Shown here: positions 33,499 through 42,001 of the stretch, piece by piece
Position numbering within the stretch: position 1 is the first letter of the stretch
Layout of the letters: every line of letters begins with the position of its first letter
DNA from: an uncultured Oscillibacter sp.
GTDB lineage: Bacteria; Bacillota; Clostridia; Oscillospirales; Oscillospiraceae
DNA: 57,319 nt
NCBI GenBank assembly: GCA_934574045.1
Contig: CAKTMK010000013.1
Location: 1-57,319 of the forward strand
Reading direction: 5' to 3'
Notes under the pieces: model-generated
The model's input: the letters and a program-made list of their open reading frames with translations, nothing else
What the model was told of the DNA's origin: nothing
Database searches by the model: none
Program-made: the position numbers and the translations under genes

Positions 33499-34680
33499 TC
33501 AGGTGGTTTCTTTATGGCCGGGACCGTCGTCCTCCGGCGCGGCGGGGGCCGCGTCCGCTTTGCTCTTTGGCGCGTCCGCTCCGTCGCCTTGCGCCTGCGG
33601 CGCGTCCTCCTCCATGCCCCGGGCCATCAGAATGTCCTTTGGAGTAATGCGCATCAGGTCGTCCCGGGAGACGTTCTCCTGCGCCGCAAGGCGGTTGGCC
33701 TGATGGACGAGGATCTGCTCGAAAATGTTCCGCACGCCCCGGGCGTTGCCGAAGGACACGGAGCTGACGTTTTCCTCCTGAATGAAGTCCCGCACCATTC
33801 CCCGGGTCTCCTCGTCCACCTCGTAGCAGCCCTTTTTACACTGCATATCGAAGATGGCCAGCATCTCGTCCAGACTGTAATCCTCAAAGTGGAGGAAGCG
33901 GTTGAACCGGGACTCCAGACCGGGGTTGGAGTGGATGAACTCGTCCATCAGCCCGTCGTATCCGGCCACGATGACCACCAGATCGTCCCGGTGGTCCTCC
34001 ATGGCCTTGAGGATCGTGTCGATGGCCTCCTGACCGAAGTCGTTTTCCGACCGGCCGTTCAGGGCATAAGCCTCGTCGATGAACAGCACGCCGCCCAGCG
34101 CAGTATCGATGACCTTGCGGGTCTTGATGGCGGTCTGGCCCACGTATCCGGCCACAAGGCCGCTGCGGTCCACCTCCACCAGCTGGCCCTTGGAGAGGAT
34201 GCCCAGGCTGTGATACACCCGGGCCATGATCCGGGCCACGGTGGTCTTGCCGGTGCCGGGGTTGCCGGAAAAGACCATGTGGAGCGAGAGGTCGGTGGTG
34301 GGCAGGCCGTGCTCCTTGCGCATCTGATAGACCGTGACCATGTTGATGAGGTTTTTCACCTCTTTTTTCACGGCGGCAAGGCCGATGTACCCGTCCAGCT
34401 CCGCCAGCAGATCCTCGATCTTCTCCGGCTCCGGTGCGGGCTGCTCCGGGGCCTTGGTGTCGTCGTTCCCGGTGGAGGCGGCGGAGCCGGGCACCCCTCC
34501 GTCCGTGTTCTGCGGGGCAGAGCCGGACGGGGCGGACGGAGGGGCCTTTTCCGGCGGCGCGGAGGGGTGGCCCCAGAAGTCCGTTCCCATGCGGCTGAGA
34601 TTGTGCTCGGTCATGGAGCGGATCACGTCCAGCTGCTGGAGGATGATCTGGTCTTTTTTGCTGATGTTCCGATCATTCAT
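33499..34680 (-). CDS. AAA+ ATPase of the SpoVK/CbbX family
   Basis: A 393-residue cytoplasmic ATPase. Residues 1-95 are low-complexity Pro/Ala/Ser. The AAA core follows, with LDGYIGLAAVKKEVKNLI, Walker A GNPGTGKTTVARI, Walker B GGVLFIDEAYAL and sensor-like region LVVIVAGYDGLMDEF, then arginine fingers (ESRFNRFLHFEDY). The C terminus is again Asp/Ala-rich and acidic. The family includes the sporulation protein SpoVK and the Rubisco activase CbbX, both protein remodellers. There is no Rubisco here, so SpoVK-like is the safer name. It starts six bases after the Gx transporter gene. Confidence 0.88.
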   Translation of the reverse strand: MNDRNISKKDQIILQQLDVIRSMTEHNLSRMGTDFWGHPSAPPEKAPPSAPSGSAPQNTDGGVPGSAASTGNDDTKAPEQPAPEPEKIEDLLAELDGYIGLAAVKKEVKNLINMVTVYQMRKEHGLPTTDLSLHMVFSGNPGTGKTTVARIMARVYHSLGILSKGQLVEVDRSGLVAGYVGQTAIKTRKVIDTALGGVLFIDEAYALNGRSENDFGQEAIDTILKAMEDHRDDLVVIVAGYDGLMDEFIHSNPGLESRFNRFLHFEDYSLDEMLAIFDMQCKKGCYEVDEETRGMVRDFIQEENVSSVSFGNARGVRNIFEQILVHQANRLAAQENVSRDDLMRITPKDILMARGMEEDAPQAQGDGADAPKSKADAAPAAPEDDGPGHKETT

Positions 34681-34686
34681 ATTCGT

Positions 34687-35202
34687 TCACGCTTTCATCA
34701 GGTTTGTATTGCCCAGCGCGCGGAAGAGCAGTCCGGCGGCAAAGCCGGTGACCGCGCCCGTCAGCAGGGATACTGCCAGCAGCAGCGGCAGATAATAGAG
34801 CGGAGCGGTATTTCCAAGCGTCAGCATGGCCGCGGCGGTCTGGCCGCAGTTGTGGGCCGCCGCGCCCGCGATGGACACGCCGTAGATCGACAGGGCCGGA
34901 CACCGGGAGAGCAGGATCATCACTCCCATGGCCAGCAGCCCGCCGAACAGGGAAAAAAGCAGCGCGTTCAGGTTCCCCGCGAACACCGCGCCCAGCGTGC
35001 ACCGGGCCAGCAGGATCAGAAGCGCCTGCCCCGGCCCCAGCGCATACAGCGCGAACACGGTGACAATGTTGGCAAGGCCCAGCTTCACCCCCGGCAGCGG
35101 GACGGCCAGAGAGAGCGGGAGCAGGTTTTCCGTATAGGACAGCGCCAGCGCCAGCGCCGTCAGTACGGCGCAGAGCGTGAGCTGCCGGGTCGTCAGCTTC
35201 AT
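34687..35202 (-). CDS. Gx transporter / heptaprenyl diphosphate synthase component I-like membrane protein
   Basis: A 171-residue integral membrane protein with about five helices, starting MKLTTRQLTLCAVLTALALA. It has the family signature region GVKLGLANIVTVFALY and GNLNALLFSLFGGL, then AGAAAHNCGQ. Such proteins occur beside NusG domain II and ApbE genes in Firmicutes and have been linked to quinone or flavin-based extracellular electron transfer. The true substrate is unknown. AAGGAGGACGC precedes the ATG, nine bases after the NusG domain II gene. Confidence 0.85.
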   Translation of the reverse strand: MKLTTRQLTLCAVLTALALALSYTENLLPLSLAVPLPGVKLGLANIVTVFALYALGPGQALLILLARCTLGAVFAGNLNALLFSLFGGLLAMGVMILLSRCPALSIYGVSIAGAAAHNCGQTAAAMLTLGNTAPLYYLPLLLAVSLLTGAVTGFAAGLLFRALGNTNLMKA

Positions 35203-35211
35203 GCGTCCTCC

Positions 35212-35610
35212 TTATCCCAGAACGGCGTCCACGCCGTCCTCCGCGCTTCCCGCCAGCGTCACGCTCACCCGGGCGGGAAGGCACACGATGCTCTGCCCGG
35301 GCCGGGTGACGCGCCCGGTGCGGACGCAGTCCTGCGTGGGACAGTCCGCGTGGGTCATCTCCGCGCCGTCGGGGAAGAGCGTCAGCGTCAGCGTGTAGCC
35401 GTTGGCGGTCAGGGTGCGCTCCTCCGGGCCGGACAGGCGGTCCAGCCGGACCGTCTCCGCCGCCTGGCCGTCCACGCAGATCTCCGCCGTCAGCGCGCCG
35501 CCGGTCTCCCGGCCCCACGTGAGCAGAAGCAGCGCCCCGGCCAGCACAACGACCGCCAGCACCGCCAGCGCGTCCGCGGGCTTAGGCCGCAGGGATGGTG
35601 TCATAGGCAT
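35212..35610 (-). CDS. NusG domain II-containing membrane-anchored protein
   Basis: A 132-residue protein with one N-terminal membrane helix (residues ~12-33) and an extracytoplasmic NusG-domain-II fold. Cysteines are in DCPTQDCVRTG and IVCLPARV, typical of the family; its function is not established. The start used is ATG 35610, 12 bases after AGGAGG and inside the apbE 3' end (29-base overlap). An ATG two codons later is possible. It is coupled to apbE and the Gx transporter. Confidence 0.85.
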   Translation of the reverse strand: MPMTPSLRPKPADALAVLAVVVLAGALLLLTWGRETGGALTAEICVDGQAAETVRLDRLSGPEERTLTANGYTLTLTLFPDGAEMTHADCPTQDCVRTGRVTRPGQSIVCLPARVSVTLAGSAEDGVDAVLG

Positions 35611-36628
35611 AGCCGCTGTCCGCCTCCTGTTCAAACCGGTCCGCCAGCCCCTCGGACACGAGGACCCGGCCGTCCTCCGTCACCAGCACGAACTCAAACG
35701 CGTACGCGCCGGAGCGCCAGAAGCGCACGGCCTCCTCCTCGCCCATGACGAACAGGGCGGTGGACAGCGCGTCGCACATGGCGCCGCGGCCGGGCGTTCC
35801 GTCCACCTGCTGCGGCTCGTCCGCCACGATGGTCACGGAGGTCAGCCCGCTCTCAGCCGGCCAGCCGGTGGCCGGGTCGAGAATGTGGTGATAGGTTTTC
35901 CCGTCCTGCTCGAAATAGCGCTGATAACCGCCGGAGGTGACGGCGAAGGCGTCCGTCAGGGACAGCACGCCCGCAAAGCCGCCGGCGCGGGCCGGGTCCT
36001 GAATGCCGACCCGCCATGCCGAGCCGTCGGGCTTGCAGCCCCGGACGTAGATGTTCCCGCCCAGCGAGACGCTGGCAGCGGCCACGCCGTTTTCCGCCAG
36101 CAGCGCCGCCGTCCGGTCGGCGGCGTAGCCCTTGGCGATGCCGCCGAGGTCGATCTGCGTGCCCTTGTCCAGCTCCAGCCCGTCCTCTGAGAGGTGTACG
36201 TGTTCGCTTCCCACCAGCGGGAGCAGCGCGTCCAGCTCGCTCTGGGCCGGGACGTGCTTTTCCTCCTTCGTAAAGCCCCACGCGTCCGCCACCGGGGCCA
36301 CGGTCACGTCAAACGCGCCGCCGGTGGCGGCGGAATATTCTTCCGCCGCGGTCACAAGGGCGGCGATCTCGCCGCCGCCGTCCGCCGACCCGTCCCGGTT
36401 GAGCCGGGACACGGCGCTGTCGGCCCGCGTGCGGGAGAGGAGCGCGTCCAGCCGGAACAGCTCCTCCTGCACCGCCTGCACGGCCTGCTGCGCCCGGGCG
36501 CCGTATACGGCGGCGGACATGGCGGTGTCCATGGCGTAAAACTGCACGTCGGCCTCTTTCACGCCGCAGGCGCTGAGCATACACGCCGCCAGCGCGCACA
36601 GCGCGGCGGACCATACCGTTTTTTTCAT
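35582..36628 (-). CDS. apbE: ApbE-family FAD:protein FMN transferase (lipoprotein)
   Basis: A 348-residue exported enzyme that links FMN covalently to Thr or Ser of target proteins. The N terminus MKKTVWSAALCALAACMLSA ends in lipobox LSAC, so it is a lipoprotein on the outer face. ApbE motifs include YAMDTAMSAAVYG, FDVTVAPVADAWGF, DLGGIAKGYAADR, SLGGNIYVRG and the Mg-binding GAMCDALSTALFVMG. No flavinylated partner (Rnf, Nqr or FMN-binding domain) is in the window. It heads the operon apbE-NusG II-Gx-AAA-dehydrogenase. Confidence 0.94.
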   Translation of the reverse strand: MKKTVWSAALCALAACMLSACGVKEADVQFYAMDTAMSAAVYGARAQQAVQAVQEELFRLDALLSRTRADSAVSRLNRDGSADGGGEIAALVTAAEEYSAATGGAFDVTVAPVADAWGFTKEEKHVPAQSELDALLPLVGSEHVHLSEDGLELDKGTQIDLGGIAKGYAADRTAALLAENGVAAASVSLGGNIYVRGCKPDGSAWRVGIQDPARAGGFAGVLSLTDAFAVTSGGYQRYFEQDGKTYHHILDPATGWPAESGLTSVTIVADEPQQVDGTPGRGAMCDALSTALFVMGEEEAVRFWRSGAYAFEFVLVTEDGRVLVSEGLADRFEQEADSGYAYDTIPAA

Positions 36629-36693
36629 AAGACGCCTTTCTGCTCTGATGGATGCCCGGCTCCCGCCCCGCACGAGGCGCTCCGGGATGTATC

Positions 36694-36722
36694 AGTATAC
36701 CACATTTCCCGCCGCCGGACAA
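36694..36722 (-). promoter_or_regulatory. Sigma-A promoter of the apbE operon
   Basis: On the minus strand TTGTCC (36722-36717), 17 bases, TATACT (36699-36694). Confidence 0.7.
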
Positions 36723-36763
36723 GCGCCGCAGACCGCGGAGGGATGCTTTTTTCTGGAAAGCCC

Positions 36764-36792
36764 TTGCAAAAACATAAACAATCTGCTAAAAT
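36764..36792 (+). promoter_or_regulatory. Sigma-A promoter of the orphan membrane protein gene
   Basis: TTGCAA (36764-36769), 17 bases, TAAAAT (36787-36792), divergent from the apbE promoter. Confidence 0.7.
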
Positions 36793-36857
36793 GTCATGGT
36801 ATGCGCGGGATTATCTCCCCGCGTCGAGAATGAGAACACCCATGGAGGTTAGTATAA

Positions 36858-37622
36858 ATGCCGAAAAAGAACGCGGTGGACGGGATCAAAAAGAGCGACG
36901 CGCCCCTCAACGGTGCGCTTAAATTTTTCGTGGGAGGCTGTCTTGCGGAGATCTATCTGCTGATGGTCAGGAAGTATTATGTAAACGGCGATGTGAACCA
37001 GATGCTCAGCTGGGACGCGGCCATGCCCGCCCTGATCGGGGCCGGCGCGGCGGTGTTGCTGCTGGGTGCGGTCCTGGCTGCGGTATGGAGAAAGGATACC
37101 GGCTGGCGGCGGACGCTGGCGTGGTCCGTGATCTGCGTCGGCGCGTTTTTCAGCGTTGGGAACTGGCTCATCCGGGCCGTGTATCCCACCGCCGTCACGC
37201 TGCTGTCCGTCGCTGTGGCGGCGGGGACGCTGCTGGGCGTTTTCTGGTGCCTGTACGCGCGGGACTGCTTCTTTGCCATGACCATTCTGGGGACCGGCCT
37301 GTTCGCCTCCTGGGTCTGCCGCCACGGCATGAGCAGCGTGTTCTGGAAGATGTATGTGATCGGCGGCGCGGTGGTGTATCTGGCGCTGCTGGCCGGGGCC
37401 GCTCTTGTGGGCCGTCGGGCCGAGTGCGGAGACGGCACGGTAGGCGCGCTGCGCATTCTGCCCAAGGGCGGGGACGCCACGGTGCTGTTCGTCTCCTGCG
37501 GCCTGTCCGCCGCGGCCACGGTGGTGTCCGCGTTCAGCGCCGCCGCCGCGTATTACGCCATGTGGGCGCTGGGCATCGTGATCTTCATTCTGGCGGTGTT
37601 CTATACCGTCAAGGAGCTGTAA
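36858..37622 (+). CDS. Uncharacterised multi-pass membrane protein
   Basis: A 254-residue protein I do not recognise. After a short basic N terminus (MPKKNAVDGIKK) come about seven hydrophobic segments, the first around residues 24-40 and the last at AMWALGIVIFILAVFYTVKEL minus its first residues. There is no obvious catalytic motif or cysteine cluster. A cytoplasmic loop carries RRAECGDGTVGALRILPKGG. It has its own promoter, a good GGAGG site and its own terminator, so it is a self-contained unit. Most likely it is a lineage-specific membrane protein. Confidence 0.8.
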   Translation: MPKKNAVDGIKKSDAPLNGALKFFVGGCLAEIYLLMVRKYYVNGDVNQMLSWDAAMPALIGAGAAVLLLGAVLAAVWRKDTGWRRTLAWSVICVGAFFSVGNWLIRAVYPTAVTLLSVAVAAGTLLGVFWCLYARDCFFAMTILGTGLFASWVCRHGMSSVFWKMYVIGGAVVYLALLAGAALVGRRAECGDGTVGALRILPKGGDATVLFVSCGLSAAATVVSAFSAAAAYYAMWALGIVIFILAVFYTVKEL

Positions 37623-37673
37623 GACCCGCCCAACGGCGCGGAAACGCGCCGGAAAAACGAAATGATGAAAAAG

Positions 37674-37710
37674 GCTCCCGCCGTCTGCATCGCAGACGGC
37701 GGGAGCTTTT
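37674..37710. terminator. Bidirectional terminator
   Basis: A 15-bp stem (GCTCCCGCCGTCTGC, loop ATC) has A residues on its left and TTTT on its right. It serves the membrane protein gene and the convergent pyruvyltransferase fusion. The remaining ~170 bases to 37884 hold nothing I can name. Confidence 0.85.
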
Positions 37711-37883
37711 CTCCGTATCGGGCTTTTCTGCATGGAGATCTTTCGCGCTGAGCTTTTCTGCGCCGCGGCTTTCTGCGCCGGGATATGCAGAACTGCGTCC
37801 GCGCGGGCCGCTTTCCGCCGCGCGGAAAAAGTGCGGTCCGGCGGTCGGTTATCCGCGCGATAGGAGCGCCACCGCTCCGGCGG

Positions 37884-40181
37884 TCATTTTTTCAGCTTGG
37901 CCCGCAGCTTTGCCTTCAGCTCGGGGCTGAGGGCCTTGGACGCGAGCTGCACCGGCAGGGAGGGCAGGCGGAAGAACTTCCGGCGGACCTCCTCAAACGG
38001 CTCCAGCGCGTAGGCGGCGAAGAACGCGGCCCGGTCCGGCGCGGGGGCGATGGGCGAGGCCAGCCGGGGATTTCCGGCGATGGCCCGCTCCGGCGGAAAG
38101 GGCTGGCGGCCCAGCGGCAGACGGTCGAAAATGTGGCTGGCGTGCTGGGTGTTCACGATCAGGAGCGAAACGCCCAGCTCCTGCTGGTCCGGCAACTCGT
38201 CGGGCCGCAGGCCCCAGAAGTCGCCCAGCGTGAAGTCGCCCACGCGGGACATGGAGGAATAGGGACACCGGTGGCAGCAGGGGCGCAGAAACAGCGCCCG
38301 GCCGAAGGCCCGGCCCCATTCCGTCTGGAACAGGGGGGCGGACTCGGCGGAGCCGTCCTTATAGAGCAGGGTCAGGTGGCTGTCCTTCCAGCCGCCGACC
38401 TTGTTGCGGAAGCGCACAGTCTGTAAGGACCGGCGGCGGCGGGCCTCCATGGAGCGCACCATATCCTCCCACACGCCGGGGGACGGCACGCCCTGACACA
38501 CCAGATCGCAGGTGGTCAGGTTTTCCGGGCGGCAGCCGAGGAAGTGATACAGCCCGTCCACCTGACAGGGCGTTCCGGTAAAGAGCACGGGCCGGGACTT
38601 CAGAAGCTCCCGGACCTCCCGGTACACGCCCGTCAGGTCGCTCTGGACGTACTTCGCGCCCCGCAGGCGGCGCAGCTCCTCCTCGGAGAAGCAGGCCGTG
38701 TGCCGCAGGCGGAGGTTGGCGTCCAGCGCCGCGCCGAACACCACGCCGCCGGATTGCAGCGTGTCCTGCGCCAGCAGCGTGAACAGTCCGCCGGAGGTGG
38801 AGTCCCGGCGCACCGTGTCGTCCCGGTTCCACGCGGCGAACACCGCGGGGAGCGGATGGGGCTTCTTTTCGTGCAGCGCGGGGCAGACGGAGGTACACCG
38901 TCCGCAGCGGACGCACGCCGCCGGATCAACGGACGGATAGGCAAAGCCCTCCCGGTCCCGCTCCATGGCGATCGCGCCCTTGGGGCAGATGGAGGCGCAG
39001 GCGGTGCAGCCGGTGCAGCCGGTACGGGACGCCAGCCGGGGAAGCGCCGCGTCCGTTTGACCGGACGGCTCCTCCTCCGGGGCGAACGGCTCGTCGTACA
39101 GCGCAGCACGGAGATACGCCAGCGACTTGCGCCGCTCCGCCTCCAGCCGCGCGGAGGCCGCGGGCCAGTCGATGGGGTCTGTGGGGCCGGCGGCGTCGCC
39201 CTTGCCGATGATGCGGCCCGAAAGGCCCAGCCGGTCCAGCAGACTGAAGATGCGGGACTGCTCCGGCGCGGCCAGCTCCGCCGGAGAGACGGCGGTGAAA
39301 AAGGGCTTTTGGAACTGCAGAGAAAAGACGGTCCCGTGGAACGAGTTGGTGCACACATAGGACGCGCCCCGGAACAGCGCCAGAAACTCCGCCGGTCCGG
39401 CGGAGAAAACGCACTGGGCCTTGGGGTGCACCCGCTGGCGGATGCCGCACAGCTGCACAATGGGCAGCCCCGTCTCCTCATGCAGGCGGCGGATATACGG
39501 CTCCAGCGCGCCGGGGCGGCTGATGCAGTAGCACAGGATATAGCCCCCCGTCCGCTCCGGCTGCGCCGCCAGCGCGGACCAGTCCTCCTGCCGCAGCAGC
39601 AGCGTGGGGTCCAGCACCACGGGGACTTCCCGGCCCGTGATCTCCCGGATGATGGCCTGCCCCCGGGTCTCCCGGGCGGACAGGTGGGAAAAGCCGGAGA
39701 GATAGCCCCGCAGCTCGTCCTCCATCCCGTCCGGGATGCGGGGAACGCCGAAGGACGGGGCATAGGCGATCCTGCGCCCCTGGGCGAAGGCACTGAAGAA
39801 TACGGGATCGAACCGCCCGTCCGGGAAGATCTTGGGATTCCAGATCTGGTCGCTGCCCGAGAGGTACACGTCGCAGGGCGGCGCGGCGCGCAGCGCGTCC
39901 GCGCTCTCATACCGGGGGGAGAGGCGCAGGTTCCGGGCGGAAAATTCCTCAAACCGGTCGTACCGCTCCTTCATGGCCCGGTAGTGCAGCGCGGTGTGGG
40001 CGTCCGCCGCGGCGGAGCCGATGCCGGTGGGACGGCGGAAGAGCGCGTTGTTCTGATTGACGTAGTAGTTGAAGATCTCGCACGTTCCGCCCAGCTGCTC
40101 CACGGCGCGCTGAGTGGCGCAGGCCTGTAAGACTGCGCCGTAATGATGGATGTGGAAAAAGGTGACAAGGCCCGCTTTCAC
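37884..40181 (-). CDS. Polysaccharide pyruvyltransferase fused to ferredoxin and FrhB-like (F420 hydrogenase beta) domains
   Basis: A 765-residue fusion. Residues 1 to ~360 are a polysaccharide pyruvyl transferase: FHIHHYGAVLQACATQRAVE, YLSGSDQIWNPK, VVLDPTLLL and CTNSFHGTVFSLQF. Two 4Fe-4S motifs follow near residues 388 (CTGCTACASICP) and 421 (CVRCGRCTSVCP). The rest is a coenzyme F420 hydrogenase/dehydrogenase beta-like domain with STSGGLFTLLAQD, VLFTGTPCQVDGLY, CHRCPYSSMSRVGD and LGDFWG. These pieces usually meet in glycan clusters. I infer redox-coupled modification of a surface glycan; the chemistry is unproven. The start is GTG 40181, eight bases after AGGAGG; the ATG nine codons upstream would place that site inside the gene. 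Confidence 0.88.
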   Translation of the reverse strand: MKAGLVTFFHIHHYGAVLQACATQRAVEQLGGTCEIFNYYVNQNNALFRRPTGIGSAAADAHTALHYRAMKERYDRFEEFSARNLRLSPRYESADALRAAPPCDVYLSGSDQIWNPKIFPDGRFDPVFFSAFAQGRRIAYAPSFGVPRIPDGMEDELRGYLSGFSHLSARETRGQAIIREITGREVPVVLDPTLLLRQEDWSALAAQPERTGGYILCYCISRPGALEPYIRRLHEETGLPIVQLCGIRQRVHPKAQCVFSAGPAEFLALFRGASYVCTNSFHGTVFSLQFQKPFFTAVSPAELAAPEQSRIFSLLDRLGLSGRIIGKGDAAGPTDPIDWPAASARLEAERRKSLAYLRAALYDEPFAPEEEPSGQTDAALPRLASRTGCTGCTACASICPKGAIAMERDREGFAYPSVDPAACVRCGRCTSVCPALHEKKPHPLPAVFAAWNRDDTVRRDSTSGGLFTLLAQDTLQSGGVVFGAALDANLRLRHTACFSEEELRRLRGAKYVQSDLTGVYREVRELLKSRPVLFTGTPCQVDGLYHFLGCRPENLTTCDLVCQGVPSPGVWEDMVRSMEARRRRSLQTVRFRNKVGGWKDSHLTLLYKDGSAESAPLFQTEWGRAFGRALFLRPCCHRCPYSSMSRVGDFTLGDFWGLRPDELPDQQELGVSLLIVNTQHASHIFDRLPLGRQPFPPERAIAGNPRLASPIAPAPDRAAFFAAYALEPFEEVRRKFFRLPSLPVQLASKALSPELKAKLRAKLKK

Positions 40182-40211
40182 ATGACGGCCTCCTTCCTGA
40201 GAGTACATGGG

Positions 40212-40718
40212 TCAGGGCCGGCCCGGAGCCGGGCCGGGGGCGTCCAGCGAGGGAAGATCGTCCTCCGCCACCCAGTCCGTCACGGGGACGGAGGTGAACT
40301 CCGTCTCCGTCCGGCGGATGACCACCCGATCCAGCCCGGCGTTAATGACCTGCCTGCGGCACATGGAGCAGGAGGTGGCGTCGTGGAGCAGCTCACCGGT
40401 GCGGGCGTCCCGCCCCACCAGATAGAGCGTCCCGCCCACCATGTCCCGCCGGGCGGCGGAGATGATGGCGTTGGCCTCCGCGTGGACGCTGCGGCAAAGC
40501 TCATACCGCTCGCCCCGGGGGACCTGCGCCATCTCACGGGTGCAGTAGCCCATGTCCACGCAGTTCTTGCGCCCGCGGGGCGCGCCGTTGTAGCCGGTGG
40601 AGATGATCTCGTCGTTTTTGACGATGATCGCGCCGTATACCCGCCGCAGGCAGGTGGCCCGCTCCAAAACGGTCTCGGCAATGTCCAGATAGTAATTTTC
40701 CTTGCTGATTCGGCTCAT
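40212..40718 (-). CDS. dCMP deaminase (ComEB-like)
   Basis: A 168-residue zinc enzyme that deaminates dCMP to dUMP for dTMP synthesis. Zinc and catalytic residues are in HAEANAII and SCSMCRRQVINAG, with the family features YNGAPRG and a second zinc-like patch (CVDMGYC and CRSVHAE). AAAGGAGGCCGCTC precedes the ATG. The pyruvyltransferase fusion starts 30 bases downstream, so the two are probably cotranscribed although their functions look unrelated. Confidence 0.92.
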   Translation of the reverse strand: MSRISKENYYLDIAETVLERATCLRRVYGAIIVKNDEIISTGYNGAPRGRKNCVDMGYCTREMAQVPRGERYELCRSVHAEANAIISAARRDMVGGTLYLVGRDARTGELLHDATSCSMCRRQVINAGLDRVVIRRTETEFTSVPVTDWVAEDDLPSLDAPGPAPGRP

Positions 40719-40741
40719 GAGCGGCCTCCTTTTTTACAGCT

Positions 40742-40770
40742 ATTGTACACAGTTTTCCGCAGGTTTGCAA
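40742..40770 (-). promoter_or_regulatory. Sigma-A promoter of the dCMP deaminase gene
   Basis: On the minus strand TTGCAA (40770-40765), 17 bases, TACAAT (40747-40742). It abuts the xdhC stop codon. Confidence 0.7.
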
Positions 40771-40773
40771 GGC

Positions 40774-41775
40774 TTACGCGCTCCGGGGCGGCTGCACCCC
40801 GGCCCGGACGGCGATCAGCTCCGCCGCCACGGCCACGGCGATCTCCTCCGGCGTCTGCGCGCCGATGGCAAGGCCGATGGGCGCGTGGACCGCGGCGTAT
40901 TCCTCCGCCGTGAAGCCTGCGGCCAGCAGCCGCTCCCGGCACAGGGCCAGCTTGGGACGGCTGCCGATGCAGCCCAGATACCGCGCGCCGGAGCGCAGCG
41001 TCTGGGTCAGCACCTCGTAATCCGCCTGATGGCCCCGGGTCATCACCACCACATAGTCCTCCGGCGCGATGTCTGCGTCCAGCTTTTCAAAGCTGCACAG
41101 GCTCACGCGCTCCGCCGTGGGGAAAAAGGCGGGGTCGGCAAACTCCGCCCGGTCGTCGTACACCGCGCAGTGGAAGTCCAGCGGGTGCAGCGCCGCCGCC
41201 AGCGCGCGGGACACATGGCCTGCGCCGAAGATGTGGACCAGTCCGCCCTGCGACACGGGGACGGAGAACCACCCGTTCTCCTCATCCGTCAGGACCGGGC
41301 GGGCGCTCAGCAGCTCCCGGGGGAGCGAGGAAAGCGCCTGCGCGCCGCCGCCGACCATGGAAACGACGCGCCCGCCCTCCAGCCGCCGGACGAGCCACGC
41401 GTTCTGTCCCCGGGCGCAGGCCTCCGCCAGCGCGTGAAAGACGGCCAGTGCCGCCGCGTCTCCGGCGGGAATGTACTGGAGCTGCACGCTCACGTCTCCG
41501 CCGCAGACCATGCCCAGACTGCGCTCGCCGCCCTGCACGAAGCGGTACTGGCGCAGGGCGTCCTGCCCGGTGCGCAGCACCTCGGCCGCCAGAAGCTGGG
41601 ACTGATATTCCACGTTCCCGCCGCCGATGGTCCCGGCGGCGCTCCCGTCCGGCAGCACCGCCATCATGGTCCCGGCGCCCCGGGGCGTGGACCCGGAGGA
41701 GGAAAGAAGGCTCACAAGGCAGGCGCTCTGCCCGTTTTCCAGCGCGCGGATCAGCGTGTTCCAAAAGCTTTGCAT
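40774..41775 (-). CDS. XdhC/CoxI-family molybdenum hydroxylase maturation protein
   Basis: A 333-residue protein with an N-terminal CoxI/XdhC part (LLSSSGSTPRGAGTMMAV, then GTIGGGNVEYQ, GMVCGGDVSVQL) and a C-terminal Rossmann domain (HIFGAGHVSRALAAAL, then RGHQADYEVL and LGCIGSRPK). XdhC inserts or sulfurates molybdenum cofactor for xanthine dehydrogenase-type enzymes. No hydroxylase subunit or molybdopterin gene is near, so its client lies elsewhere. GGGAGGG precedes the ATG. Confidence 0.9.
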   Translation of the reverse strand: MQSFWNTLIRALENGQSACLVSLLSSSGSTPRGAGTMMAVLPDGSAAGTIGGGNVEYQSQLLAAEVLRTGQDALRQYRFVQGGERSLGMVCGGDVSVQLQYIPAGDAAALAVFHALAEACARGQNAWLVRRLEGGRVVSMVGGGAQALSSLPRELLSARPVLTDEENGWFSVPVSQGGLVHIFGAGHVSRALAAALHPLDFHCAVYDDRAEFADPAFFPTAERVSLCSFEKLDADIAPEDYVVVMTRGHQADYEVLTQTLRSGARYLGCIGSRPKLALCRERLLAAGFTAEEYAAVHAPIGLAIGAQTPEEIAVAVAAELIAVRAGVQPPRSA

Positions 41776-41856
41776 GAGGGACCCTCCCTTTTCTGCGTTT
41801 CCCGGCGCCGCCGGGGAAAAGTGCCGGACAGCCGCTGCGTTTTGATGTTCCTGACC

Positions 41857-41865
41857 ATTATATCA
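41857..41865 (-). promoter_or_regulatory. Extended -10 promoter of xdhC
   Basis: On the minus strand TGATATAAT is a full extended -10 element (TG-n-TATAAT). The -35 region is weak, as such promoters allow. Confidence 0.55.
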
Positions 41866-41948
41866 GCTTTTTTCCGTCTTGGGTATGGGAAATTCTCCGT
41901 CCGGCCCGATTTGGCGCGGCTCCCGCCGGAGGGCTGCTCTCGGCAGGC

Positions 41949-41981
41949 AAAAACCGGGCCGGCCCCATGGGGCCGGCCCGG
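41949..41981 (-). terminator. Terminator of the nfeD-SPFH operon
   Basis: A 28-bp perfect palindrome (41954-41981) is followed on the minus strand by TTTTTG, 20 bases past the SPFH stop. Confidence 0.8.
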
Positions 41982-42001
41982 CTTGACGGTTTTTGAAACG
42001 C

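Noticed and set aside
40206..40245. GC-rich inverted repeat between the dCMP deaminase and pyruvyltransferase genes as a terminator
   Set aside because: CCGGCCCGG/CCGGGCCGG lies in the deaminase 3' coding end and has no T-tract on either strand.
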